64,000 nucleotides of DNA from PALSA-1006 sp964571195 (GTDB lineage Bacteria; Pseudomonadota; Gammaproteobacteria; Burkholderiales; Gallionellaceae). Position numbers and translations under genes: made by a program. The DNA is taken from NCBI GenBank assembly GCA_964571195.1, contig CAZNAD010000001.1, positions 62,001-126,000 of the forward strand, given 5' to 3'. This document shows, in pieces, positions 9,315-17,237 of this stretch (positions are counted from its first letter, which is position 1; each line of letters opens with the position of its first letter). Under the pieces are notes generated by a model, which was not told where the DNA came from, made no database searches, and saw nothing but the letters and a program-made list of their open reading frames with translations.

Positions 9315-10517
9315 ATGCGTATCAGTTCAGGTAATGTATTCGACACCAATGTATCGATGCTGAACCAGCAGCAGTCCTCGTTGCTGCACACCAACCAGCA
9401 GGTCGCTTCCGGGCGGCGCATGTTGACGCCAGCGGACGACCCCGCAGCTTCAGCCAATGCCCTGCTGGTCTCTCAGGCAGAAGGTACCAACGCCCAGTTC
9501 ACCGTCAATCGTGACGCGGCTAAGAGTGCCACCGGCATGGCCGAGGCGGTTCTGCAAAGTGTCACCACCTTGCTTCAGGATGTGAAGACCAAGGCGGTAC
9601 AGGCCGGGAACGGTGCACTTTCCGCCTCTGATCGCAGCTCAATTGCGGGTGAGTTGCAGGGGCGTCTGGATCAACTGGTCGCGTTGGCCAACAGTACCGA
9701 TGGCACGGGCAACTATCTGTTCTCCGGTTTCCAGGGCAAGACTATCCCGTTCGTTAACACCTCGCTGGGGGTGCAATACATGGCGGATGACGGACAGCGT
9801 ATGGTGCAGGTTAGCAGCTCCCGGAAGATGGCGACGAGTGACTCCGGCGCAGACATCTTCATGCGTATCAAGAATGGTAACGGTGTGTTCGTCACCGAGG
9901 CCAATCCCAACAACATGGGCGCCGCCTCAATCGGTCAGGGCTCGGTGACCGATTCCGCTTTGTTGAACGGAACCACCTACAAACTGACCTTTACCAGCCC
10001 GAGCACTTACGATGTGAGCGATGAGGTTGGCAACGTGCTGTCCATCAATAATGGCTTCACCAGCGGCGAGGCACTCTCCCTGCCGGGAATGCAGTTTTCC
10101 ATCATCGGTTCGCCTGTGACGGGCGACACCTTCACGGTCGCGCCCAGCAGCAACGAGAGCCTGTTCAAGACATTGGGCGACCTGATCGCCGCGCTGAACA
10201 CCACCAATCCGGCGGGCGAGGCGGTCACCAGCGCCCAGCTGACCAGCAGTCTAAGCAAGGCCATGAGCGGAATCGACCGAGGACTGGACAATGTGCTGAC
10301 CGTTCGCGCCTCGTTGGGTGCACGCATGAACGAGCTGGACTCTTTGCAGGCCACTGGCGAGGATCTCAGCCTGCAATACAAACAGACTTTGTCCACTTTG
10401 CAAGATCTGGATTACAACAAGGCGATCAGTGATCTGAACCGCCAGACCACCAGCCTGACCGCCGCACAGAAATCCTTCAAGCAGATCGCCGATCTGTCGA
10501 TGTTCAACTACATGTGA
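9315..10517 (+). CDS. flgL: Flagellar hook-associated protein 3 FlgL
   Basis: Second hook-filament junction protein, flagellin-like. 400 residues. The N-terminal coiled-coil (MRISSGNVFDTNVSMLNQQQ, then ASGRRMLTPADDPAASANAL) and C-terminal helix (YNKAISDLNRQTTSLTAAQK...MFNYM) match the flagellin/FlgL fold; the central part is variable. It is the last gene of the flagellar run and is followed by two hairpins facing ftsX. Confidence 0.96.
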   Translation: MRISSGNVFDTNVSMLNQQQSSLLHTNQQVASGRRMLTPADDPAASANALLVSQAEGTNAQFTVNRDAAKSATGMAEAVLQSVTTLLQDVKTKAVQAGNGALSASDRSSIAGELQGRLDQLVALANSTDGTGNYLFSGFQGKTIPFVNTSLGVQYMADDGQRMVQVSSSRKMATSDSGADIFMRIKNGNGVFVTEANPNNMGAASIGQGSVTDSALLNGTTYKLTFTSPSTYDVSDEVGNVLSINNGFTSGEALSLPGMQFSIIGSPVTGDTFTVAPSSNESLFKTLGDLIAALNTTNPAGEAVTSAQLTSSLSKAMSGIDRGLDNVLTVRASLGARMNELDSLQATGEDLSLQYKQTLSTLQDLDYNKAISDLNRQTTSLTAAQKSFKQIADLSMFNYM

Positions 10518-10520
10518 TTT

Positions 10521-10566
10521 TGTCCGCTACGGACATTCTGCTGCCCGCCGGGAATCCGGCGGGCAG
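10521..10566. terminator. Paired hairpins between convergent flgL and ftsX
   Basis: Two back-to-back inverted repeats lie in the 51-nt gap between convergent genes: TGTCCG-CTA-CGGACA (10521-10535) and the 11-bp GC-rich stem CTGCCCGCCGG/CCGGCGGGCAG (10541-10566). T-rich tracts are poor, but the position suggests a bidirectional terminator. Confidence 0.6.
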
Positions 10567-10568
10567 AT

Positions 10569-11477
10569 TCATTTCGGCTCAATTTGCCAGAGATGTTGCG
10601 AGACGGACAGCCAGGCTCCCATCCAGCCCAGATAGGCGGAGAACCCCAGCAAAGCCAGACTATCGCCCAGTGTAAGATGGTGCAGGCTGAAGCTGCTGGC
10701 ATATAGCTGCGCGAGTTCGGCGAGATTGTAATTCAGCAATAGCAGGCTACAAGCGATGATCAGCCAGGCAGTCGCCCCCCCCAGCAACCCCTGCACCAAT
10801 CCGAAATACAGGAATGGTCGCCGGATGAAACCATTCGTGGCACCGATCAGTTTGGCGACTTCGATCTCGTCGCGCTGGGTCAGGATCTGCAGGCGGATAG
10901 TGTTGAAGGTGATGGCGACCAGCGCGAAACTGAGCATGGCGGCGAGAATCAATACTGCCAGACGTCCGAAGCGCAGGATGGCCTGAAGTTTGTGTGCCCA
11001 GGCCGAATCCAGTTGCACATGCTCGAATCGCGGCCAGGATTTGAGATCGTCGCGCAGCAGTTCCAGTTTGGGTGCATCCAGCGCCACCGGATAGATGACG
11101 AATGCATCCGGCAGCGGATTCTGCGTCAGGCCGCCCACTACATCGGCCAGTCCGGTACTGAGCTGTAGTTGTTTCAACGCCAGGTCGCGCGGCACGAACT
11201 CGATATGCTCGATGGCGGCGTGATCTTTAAGTTCTTTGCTGATGCGGGTGATCTCTTCCTGGGAGGTGCCTGCAGCCAGAAACACACTAATCTGCGGGGT
11301 ACCAGCGGTCTGTTCCGCCAGACCCTGTACGTTCTTTAGTAGCACATAGCCGCCCACCGGCAAGCTGAGCGCGATACCGATGACGAGAATGTTGAGCAGG
11401 CTGGCGACCGGGGTACGCAGCAATCGCTGTAGTGTGAAACGGATGACTTGCACATGCTGGATGGTGGCGCTCTTCAT
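10569..11477 (-). CDS. ftsX: Cell-division ABC transporter permease FtsX
   Basis: Membrane partner of FtsE at the septum, controlling periplasmic peptidoglycan hydrolases rather than transporting a substrate. 302 residues: an N-terminal TM segment (about 28-50), a periplasmic domain with FtsX features (ISVFLAAGTSQEEITRISKE), and three C-terminal TM segments (LAVLILAAMLSFALVAITFN onwards). Its ATG overlaps the ftsE stop as ATGA, so the two are translationally coupled. Confidence 0.95.
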   Translation of the reverse strand: MKSATIQHVQVIRFTLQRLLRTPVASLLNILVIGIALSLPVGGYVLLKNVQGLAEQTAGTPQISVFLAAGTSQEEITRISKELKDHAAIEHIEFVPRDLALKQLQLSTGLADVVGGLTQNPLPDAFVIYPVALDAPKLELLRDDLKSWPRFEHVQLDSAWAHKLQAILRFGRLAVLILAAMLSFALVAITFNTIRLQILTQRDEIEVAKLIGATNGFIRRPFLYFGLVQGLLGGATAWLIIACSLLLLNYNLAELAQLYASSFSLHHLTLGDSLALLGFSAYLGWMGAWLSVSQHLWQIEPK

Positions 11478-12130
11478 GGTTGCAACTCTCCATGTTTCAG
11501 TGCCAGTGCCCGTCCCGGGAACTGGCGCAGAATGGTTTCATCGTGGGTGGAGACGAGCAACGTGACGCCGACCTGATGGAATGACCTGAAGATGTTCATG
11601 ATCTCGCCCGAATACTCCGTGTCGAGATTGCCGGTGGGCTCGTCGGCCAGCAGGATGGTGGGGCGGTTGACGATGGCGCGCGCGATGCACAGACGCTGCT
11701 GCTCGCCGCCGGAAAGGGCGATGGGGTTGGCTTTCTCGCGATTGAGCAGGCCGACCTTGTCCAGTGCCGCTCGTACCCGTTTGGCGCTTTCGCGGTGGTC
11801 GAAGCCGCAGATCTGTAAAGGTAGCATCACATTGTCGAACGCATTGCGATCAAACAGCAGTTTGTGATCCTGGAAGATGAGGCCGAGGTTGCGGCGCAGA
11901 TACGGCAACGCGCCGCTTTTCAGCGATTTGATGTTCTGTCCTTTCACGACCACACTGCCGCTGGTGGGGCGTTCGATCGCGGCGATCAGTTTGAGCAGCG
12001 TGCTTTTCCCGGCACCGGAATGTCCGGTGAGGAACACCATCTCGCCTTCCGCGATCTCGAAGCTCAGGTTGCGCAGGGCTTCATGCCCGCCGGGATATCG
12101 TTTATAGACCTGGTTGAATTTGATCATCAT
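11474..12130 (-). CDS. ftsE: Cell-division ATP-binding protein FtsE
   Basis: ABC ATPase of the FtsEX divisome complex. 218 residues. Walker A GHSGAGKSTLLKL, signature LSGGEQQRLCIARAIVN, Walker B TILLADEPTGNLDTE and switch His in STHDETIL are all present. The start codons ATGATG overlap the ftsY stop, giving the ftsY-ftsE-ftsX operon found in many proteobacteria. Confidence 0.97.
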   Translation of the reverse strand: MMIKFNQVYKRYPGGHEALRNLSFEIAEGEMVFLTGHSGAGKSTLLKLIAAIERPTSGSVVVKGQNIKSLKSGALPYLRRNLGLIFQDHKLLFDRNAFDNVMLPLQICGFDHRESAKRVRAALDKVGLLNREKANPIALSGGEQQRLCIARAIVNRPTILLADEPTGNLDTEYSGEIMNIFRSFHQVGVTLLVSTHDETILRQFPGRALALKHGELQP

Positions 12131-13077
12131 TCGGTACCGAGTAACGCTGCGACAAAATCTTCCGCCAGAAATGGCTTGAGGTCTTCCAGCTTTTCGCCCA
12201 CACCGATGAAACGCACCGGAATAGGATGGGCTTTGGCGATAGCGGCGATGACGCCGCCTTTAGCGGTGCCGTCCAGTTTGGTGAGGATAAGGCCGCTCAC
12301 ATCCAGTGCGTCATCGAACGCCTTGACCTGGGACAGCGCGTTCTGGCCGGTATTGGCATCCAGCACCAGCAGTATCTCGTGTGGTGCATCGGGCTGCGCC
12401 TTGGCGATGACACGCTTCACCTTCTTGATCTCTTCCATTAGATGCGCCTGGGTTCCCAGCCGTCCGGCCGTGTCTGCCAGCAACACATCAATGCCGCGCG
12501 CTTTGGCGGCCTGTACCGCATCGAAAATCACTGCGGCTGCGTCACCACTCTCCTGTGCGATGACGGCGACATCGTTGCGTGCCCCCCATTCCATCAGTTG
12601 TTCCCGCGCGGCGGCACGGAAAGTGTCTCCGGCGGCCAGCATCACCGATTTCCCCTGGCTCTGGAAATGTCTGGCGAGCTTGCCGATGGACGTGGTCTTA
12701 CCGGCACCGTTCACGCCGCACAACATGATGACGAAGGGTCGGTGTGTGCCGGTATCCAGCGGCTGGGCCAGCGGTTGCAGCAATTTGAGCAGCGCTTGTG
12801 CCAGCGCTTCCCGCAATTGCGCCGTGTCGGTAAGGTGATGCTCTTTCACCTGGCGGCGCACATCGGCCAACAGCAGGCGCGTGGCATCCATGCCCACATC
12901 CGAGGTGATCAGGATGGTCTCCAGCTCTTCGTAGAACTCCTCGTCGATGCGCCCGCCACGTCCGAGCAACTCGGTCAACTGGTCTCCTGTACGAGCCAGT
13001 CCGCTTTTCAGGCGATCCAGCCAACCGGCGCGTTCAGGCACGTTTTCGGCGGCGGATTTTTTCAGGAAAGAGAACAT
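12127..13077 (-). CDS. ftsY: Signal recognition particle receptor FtsY
   Basis: SRP receptor GTPase that delivers ribosomes to the inner membrane. 316 residues: a short N-terminal A region, NG domain with G1 GVNGAGKTTSIGKLARH, G3 LLADTAGRL, G4 TKLDGTAKGG, and the C-terminal membrane-related helix VGEKLEDLKPF. The acidic A domain is very short, as in many betaproteobacteria. First gene of ftsYEX, divergent from the M16 peptidase genes across a 117-nt intergenic region. Confidence 0.97.
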   Translation of the reverse strand: MFSFLKKSAAENVPERAGWLDRLKSGLARTGDQLTELLGRGGRIDEEFYEELETILITSDVGMDATRLLLADVRRQVKEHHLTDTAQLREALAQALLKLLQPLAQPLDTGTHRPFVIMLCGVNGAGKTTSIGKLARHFQSQGKSVMLAAGDTFRAAAREQLMEWGARNDVAVIAQESGDAAAVIFDAVQAAKARGIDVLLADTAGRLGTQAHLMEEIKKVKRVIAKAQPDAPHEILLVLDANTGQNALSQVKAFDDALDVSGLILTKLDGTAKGGVIAAIAKAHPIPVRFIGVGEKLEDLKPFLAEDFVAALLGTE

Positions 13078-13194
13078 TCAGATGGCTTTGCAGGTGGTCT
13101 AGAGACAAGGAAATGGCGCATAATACGCGCCCTTCGCGACGGTGTACTGTCGTGGACGGCATTTTATCTGATTGACCTGTCTTGGGCGAGAAAT

Positions 13195-14562
13195 ATGCAT
13201 ATGCGACTGTTGAGCGGTGCGGGTGGTGTGTTGCTGATGTTGGCGGCTTGGTATGCATCCGCCCAGGTATTCGAACAGACCTTGCCCAACGGGCTTAAGG
13301 TCGTGGTCAAAGAAGACCACCGCGCGCCGGTGCTGGTGCAGCAGATATGGTACCGCGCCGGTAGTATGGATGAACGCACCGGCACGACCGGGGTCGCGCA
13401 TGTGCTGGAACACATGATGTTCAAAGGCACTAGATCGGTACCGATGGGAGAGTTCTCCAGGCGCATCGCCGCAGCGGGCGGGCGCGAGAACGCATTCACC
13501 AGCTACGACTACACCGCCTATTTCCAGCAGCTGCATAGATCCAAACTGCCGCTCGCGATGCAGTTGGAATCCGACCGGATGCACAACCTGCAACTCGCGG
13601 CGACCGAATTCAACAAAGAAGTCAGAGTGGTGATGGAAGAACGCCGCACACGTACCGACGACGAGCCGCACGCGCTGATGTACGAAAAACTCATGGCGAC
13701 CGCCTATCAGGAACACCCGTATCAACATCCCATCATCGGCTGGATGAACGATCTGGAGACGATGACGCCTGCCGATGCACTCGAATGGTACCGGTCCTGG
13801 TATGTGCCGAACAATGCGGTATTGGTGGTCGCGGGAGATGTGCGAGCGGAGGAAGTGTTCCGGCTGGCACGGCGTTATTACGGCCAAATCCCGGCGCGTC
13901 CCCTGCCGCCGCGCAAGACTTTCAAAGAACCGCCGCAGGCCGGTATCAAACGCATCGTGGTCAAAGCCCCCGCGCAATTGCCGCATCTCATCATGGCGTA
14001 CCACGCGCCGACCCTGCGCGATGCGGAAAAGGACAGCCTGCCTTACGCCCTTGAAGTGCTGGCAGGTGTGCTGGATGGCAACGAATCCGCGCGTCTGAAC
14101 AAGACGCTGGTGCGCGAACAGCAGATCGCCAGTGAAATCGGCGCGGGATACGACAACAGCGCGCGCGGGCCGGGGATGTTCGTGCTGGAAGGCACTCCAT
14201 CGGACGGCAGGACGGTTGCCGAACTGGAAGCCGCGCTACGCGAACAATTGGTCAGGTTGATACGCGACGGAGTGAGTGAGGAGGAGTTGCGTCGGGTCAA
14301 AGCGCAGGTCACCGCACACGAAGTTTATAAACGTGACTCGGTGTTCTATCAGGCGATGCAGATCGGCCAATTGGAGACCATCGGTCTCGGTCACCGGGCT
14401 TTGCCTGTGATGTTGCAGAAGCTGCGGGAGGTCACCGCGCAACAGGTACAGGATGCCGCACGCGAGATACTCAAAGACGATCAGCTCACCGTGGCGGTAC
14501 TCGATCTCCAGCCGCTGTCGGGGAGTCCAAAACGCAGCGGAGGTGCGAGCCATGCGCATTAA
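13195..14562 (+). CDS. Zinc-dependent M16 family peptidase, secreted (catalytic member)
   Basis: Pitrilysin/insulinase-like metallopeptidase, probably periplasmic. The start is ATG 13195 (or 13201, same frame); the frame continues upstream only because the strand opposite ftsY is open. About 455 residues with a signal peptide ending near YASAQ. The zinc motif HVLEH (in AHVLEHMMFKGT) and the downstream Glu in FNKEVRVVMEERR give the full HxxEH-E set. The second M16 lobe (about residues 200-440) is present. It overlaps the next M16 gene by 11 nt; such pairs normally form a heterodimer. The substrate is unknown. Confidence 0.9.
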   Translation: MHMRLLSGAGGVLLMLAAWYASAQVFEQTLPNGLKVVVKEDHRAPVLVQQIWYRAGSMDERTGTTGVAHVLEHMMFKGTRSVPMGEFSRRIAAAGGRENAFTSYDYTAYFQQLHRSKLPLAMQLESDRMHNLQLAATEFNKEVRVVMEERRTRTDDEPHALMYEKLMATAYQEHPYQHPIIGWMNDLETMTPADALEWYRSWYVPNNAVLVVAGDVRAEEVFRLARRYYGQIPARPLPPRKTFKEPPQAGIKRIVVKAPAQLPHLIMAYHAPTLRDAEKDSLPYALEVLAGVLDGNESARLNKTLVREQQIASEIGAGYDNSARGPGMFVLEGTPSDGRTVAELEAALREQLVRLIRDGVSEEELRRVKAQVTAHEVYKRDSVFYQAMQIGQLETIGLGHRALPVMLQKLREVTAQQVQDAAREILKDDQLTVAVLDLQPLSGSPKRSGGASHAH

Positions 14563-15880
14563 CTCATTCTTGTTTGTGTTTTTCTGCGGTCTGGCGGGCA
14601 CGGTATCGGCTACACCGCTCATCCAGCATTGGCAGACAGCCAGCGGCGCGCGCGTGTATTTTGTGGAGGATCATGGCCTGCCCATGCTGGATGTGGCGGT
14701 GAGTTTCGCCGCCGGCAGCGGCTTCGATGAAGCGGGCCGGTCTGGCGTGGCCGGATTGACCAACGGCCTGTTGAATCTGGGCGTGGAAGGGTTGAACGAA
14801 GACCTGATTGCGAGCCGTCTGGCGGACATCGGTGCACAACTTGGCGGACATTTTGATACTGATCGTTCTGGAGTCAGTCTGCGCACACTGAGCAATGCCG
14901 CCGAGCGCGATGCCGCTTTGGATATTCTGGCGCGGGTGTTGCAGCAACCCCTGTTTCCCGAAGCCGTGCTGGCCCGCGAGAAGGCGCGTTTGGTCGCCGC
15001 TTTGAAGGAGGCCGAGACCAAGCCGGACAGTATCGCCGGCAAAGCTTTCGGCAAGGCGGTGTTCGGCGATCATCCCTATGGTCGGTCGAGCGAGGTGGTC
15101 GATGTGGAAAAGATACAGCGCGGCGATCTGCTAGCGTTCTATCGCGCGCATTACGGTGCGAGCAATGCTGTGGTCGCTCTGATGGGTGACCTCACCCGCG
15201 TTCAGGCAGAAGCCATTGCCCAGCGGCTTACCGCAAGTTTGCCGCCGGGAGGCGCGGTTGCGCGCATCCCTCCGGTGGCCGCGAAGATTACTGGAGCAGA
15301 GCAGCGTATCGCGCATCCGGCCAGCCAGAGTCACATCCTGATCGGTGCGCCCGGTATCGCCCGCAACGATGCCGATTATTTTCCGCTGTATGTTGGCAAC
15401 TACATCCTTGGCGGTGGCGGTTTTGTGTCGCGACTGATGAACGAGATCCGCGAACAGCGTGGTATGGCGTACAGCGTGTACAGCTATTTCATGCCGATGC
15501 AGCAGCCCGGCGCGTTCCAGATCGGCTTGCAGACTAAAAAAGAACAGGCCGACGCGGCACTCCGGCTGACGCGGACGGTTCTACGTGACTTCGTGGATAA
15601 AGGCGTAACGGGAAAAGAATTGCAGGCGGCCAAGGACAATATCATCGGAGGTTTCCCGCTGCGCATCGACAGCAACCGCAAGATACTGGAATACCTCACC
15701 GTGATTGGTTTCTACGATTTGCCATTGTCCTATCTGGACGATTTTGCCGCTAATGTCGGCAAGGTGACGCGCAAACAGATTCATGACGCCTTCAAGCGTC
15801 GCGTTGATCCAGAAGCGATGGTGACGGTGATGGTGGGTGCGCCGGAGGCGCAAGAGAAAAATGTAGGAGATGGAAAATAA
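14552..15880 (+). CDS. M16 family peptidase-like protein, non-catalytic partner
   Basis: 442 residues with a Sec signal peptide (first about 20 residues, ending VSA). The ATG at 14552 was chosen because GGAGG precedes it; it overlaps the catalytic M16 gene by 11 nt. The fold matches M16 (YFVEDHGLPMLDVAVSFAAG, later LGGGGFVSRLMNEIREQRGM), but the zinc-site position reads TNGLL instead of HxxEH, so this subunit cannot bind zinc in the usual way. In paired M16 enzymes such a partner supplies the Arg/Tyr half-site; RGMAYSVYSYF is the matching C-terminal motif here. Confidence 0.9.
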   Translation: MRINSFLFVFFCGLAGTVSATPLIQHWQTASGARVYFVEDHGLPMLDVAVSFAAGSGFDEAGRSGVAGLTNGLLNLGVEGLNEDLIASRLADIGAQLGGHFDTDRSGVSLRTLSNAAERDAALDILARVLQQPLFPEAVLAREKARLVAALKEAETKPDSIAGKAFGKAVFGDHPYGRSSEVVDVEKIQRGDLLAFYRAHYGASNAVVALMGDLTRVQAEAIAQRLTASLPPGGAVARIPPVAAKITGAEQRIAHPASQSHILIGAPGIARNDADYFPLYVGNYILGGGGFVSRLMNEIREQRGMAYSVYSYFMPMQQPGAFQIGLQTKKEQADAALRLTRTVLRDFVDKGVTGKELQAAKDNIIGGFPLRIDSNRKILEYLTVIGFYDLPLSYLDDFAANVGKVTRKQIHDAFKRRVDPEAMVTVMVGAPEAQEKNVGDGK

Positions 15881-16416
15881 ACAAGGTTCGCATCATCGGT
15901 GGTAGCCATCGCCGTCGGCTGGTCGAGTTCCCCGATGCGGAAGGACTGCGCCCGACCCCGGATCGGGTGCGTGAGACGCTGTTCAACTGGTTGGGGCAGA
16001 CACTGGACGGGCGTCGTTGTCTGGATCTGTTTGCGGGCAGTGGTGCACTGGGCTTCGAGGCCGCTTCGCGCGGTGCCGCCGAGGTGCTGATGGTGGAGCG
16101 TAACCGATTGGTTTATAGAAGTTTGCAGGAGAATGTCAAAAAATTAGGCTTCTCTAATATAGCATTGCGCAACGAGGATGGGCTAGAATTCGTCTTGCAG
16201 CAGAACAGGCCGTTCGATGTTATCTTCCTCGATCCCCCGTTTCAAAGCGATTACCTTGCCAAGCTGTTGCCGTTGTTGACAGACAAACTGGCTAGAGACG
16301 GTATGGTGTACGTGGAAAGTGGAGCGCCGTTCGAGCCGGATGCGGCTTGGCATGTGGTCAGGCAGGCGCGAGCCGGTGCGGTGTTTTACCAATTATTGCA
16401 GCACGGACAACAATGA
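15877..16416 (+). CDS. rsmD: 16S rRNA (guanine966-N2)-methyltransferase RsmD, apparent AUA start
   Basis: Methylates G966 of 16S rRNA during 30S assembly. Core motifs: RPTPDRVRETLFNWL (substrate-binding N-terminus), LDLFAGSGALGFEA (SAM motif I) and FLDPPF (catalytic DPPF). The family N-terminus KVRIIGG is encoded from 15883, but no ATG, GTG or TTG lies in frame between it and a plausible ribosome-binding site. AGGAGAT at 15865-15871 is correctly spaced for ATA at 15877, which overlaps the preceding stop as ATAA. The first in-frame GTG (15967) would delete 30 conserved residues. 179 residues from ATA. The gene is certain; the start codon is inferred. Confidence 0.85.
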   Translation: MNKVRIIGGSHRRRLVEFPDAEGLRPTPDRVRETLFNWLGQTLDGRRCLDLFAGSGALGFEAASRGAAEVLMVERNRLVYRSLQENVKKLGFSNIALRNEDGLEFVLQQNRPFDVIFLDPPFQSDYLAKLLPLLTDKLARDGMVYVESGAPFEPDAAWHVVRQARAGAVFYQLLQHGQQ

Positions 16417-16889
16417 TAAGAGTGGTATATCCGGGTACGTTCGATCCCATCACCCGAGGGCATGAAGACGTGGTACGCCGCGCGGCGGGGTTGTTCGGCG
16501 AGGTCATCGTGGCGGTGGCGGAGAGCCGCAGTCACACGCTGTTTTCCCTGGACGAGCGGGTGCTTATGGCGCAGGAGGTGTTTGCCGATTTCACCAACGT
16601 GCGCGTCGAGGGTTTTAATGACCTGTTGATGAGTTATGTGCGTGCCAAAGACGCACGGGTGGTATTGCGCGGCTTGCGTGCGGTATCGGACTTTGAATAT
16701 GAGTTCCAGATGGCTGGCATGAACCGCAGCCTGCATCCCGAGGTGGAGACTGTGTTTTTGACGCCAGCGGAAAAATACACCTTCATCTCCGCCAGCATGG
16801 TGCGCGAGATCGCGCGCTTCGGCGGCGATGTGGACAAATTTGTGTCGCCGTCTGTCGCGGCCAGACTGAAACAGAAGAAATCAACTTAA
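16413..16889 (+). CDS. coaD: Pantetheine-phosphate adenylyltransferase CoaD
   Basis: Penultimate step of coenzyme A synthesis: 4'-phosphopantetheine plus ATP to dephospho-CoA. 158 residues from ATG 16413, which overlaps the rsmD stop as ATGA. The nucleotidyltransferase motif YPGTFDPITRGHEDVVRRA (T/HxxH) and the second motif FISASMVREIARFGGDVDKF are intact. The rsmD-coaD-fdx order is conserved in betaproteobacteria. Confidence 0.96.
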   Translation: MIRVVYPGTFDPITRGHEDVVRRAAGLFGEVIVAVAESRSHTLFSLDERVLMAQEVFADFTNVRVEGFNDLLMSYVRAKDARVVLRGLRAVSDFEYEFQMAGMNRSLHPEVETVFLTPAEKYTFISASMVREIARFGGDVDKFVSPSVAARLKQKKST

Positions 16890-16901
16890 GGAGGAAGTAA
16901 C

Positions 16902-17156
16902 ATGGCACTGATGATCACCGATGAATGTATCAACTGCGACGTGTGCGAGCCGGAATGCCCGAACGACGCGATCTCGCAAGGCGAGACGATCTATGTGATC
17001 GACCCGGCGAAATGTACCGAGTGTGTGGGGCATTACGACACGCCGCAATGCGTCGAAGTCTGCCCGGTGGATTGTATTCCGCACGATCCGGCGCATACCG
17101 AAAGCAAAGAGCAATTGCAGGCCAAATACGAGAAACTGGTCTCGGCCAAAGGCTGA
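16902..17156 (+). CDS. fdx: YfhL-type 2[4Fe-4S] ferredoxin
   Basis: Small cytosolic electron carrier of 84 residues. Two cluster motifs: CINCDVCEPECP and CTECVGHYDTPQCVEVCP. The longer spacing and extra loop of the second motif are typical of the Allochromatium vinosum/YfhL ferredoxin type. A strong AAGGAGG site precedes the ATG. It closes the rsmD-coaD-fdx unit, with an intrinsic terminator just after it. The redox partner cannot be read from this window. Confidence 0.94.
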   Translation: MALMITDECINCDVCEPECPNDAISQGETIYVIDPAKCTECVGHYDTPQCVEVCPVDCIPHDPAHTESKEQLQAKYEKLVSAKG

Positions 17157-17172
17157 TCACCGCGCTCCACAC

Positions 17173-17200
17173 ACAAAACCCGCAGTAAGGCGGGTTTTGT
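17173..17200 (+). terminator. Intrinsic terminator after fdx
   Basis: An 11-bp stem ACAAAACCCGC / GCGGGTTTTGT with a 6-nt loop; the TTTT tract is inside the 3' arm. Near-symmetrical, so it could act in both directions. Confidence 0.8.
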
Positions 17201-17214
17201 GCTTATGGCGGGTC

Positions 17215-17220
17215 TATAAT
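17215..17220 (+). promoter_or_regulatory. Possible -10 element before the hemerythrin-GGDEF gene
   Basis: A perfect TATAAT lies 18 nt before the GTG start. No good -35 is visible at 16-18 nt upstream, so the call rests on the -10 alone. Confidence 0.3.
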
Positions 17221-17237
17221 GACCCAGAGCCAAGATC

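Noticed and set aside
12442..13194. Long N-terminal extension of the first M16 peptidase
   Set aside because: It runs antisense over ftsY; the signal peptide and family homology begin at 13195/13201.
15877..16416. rsmD as a frameshifted pseudogene
   Set aside because: All motifs lie in one uninterrupted frame; only the start codon is unusual.
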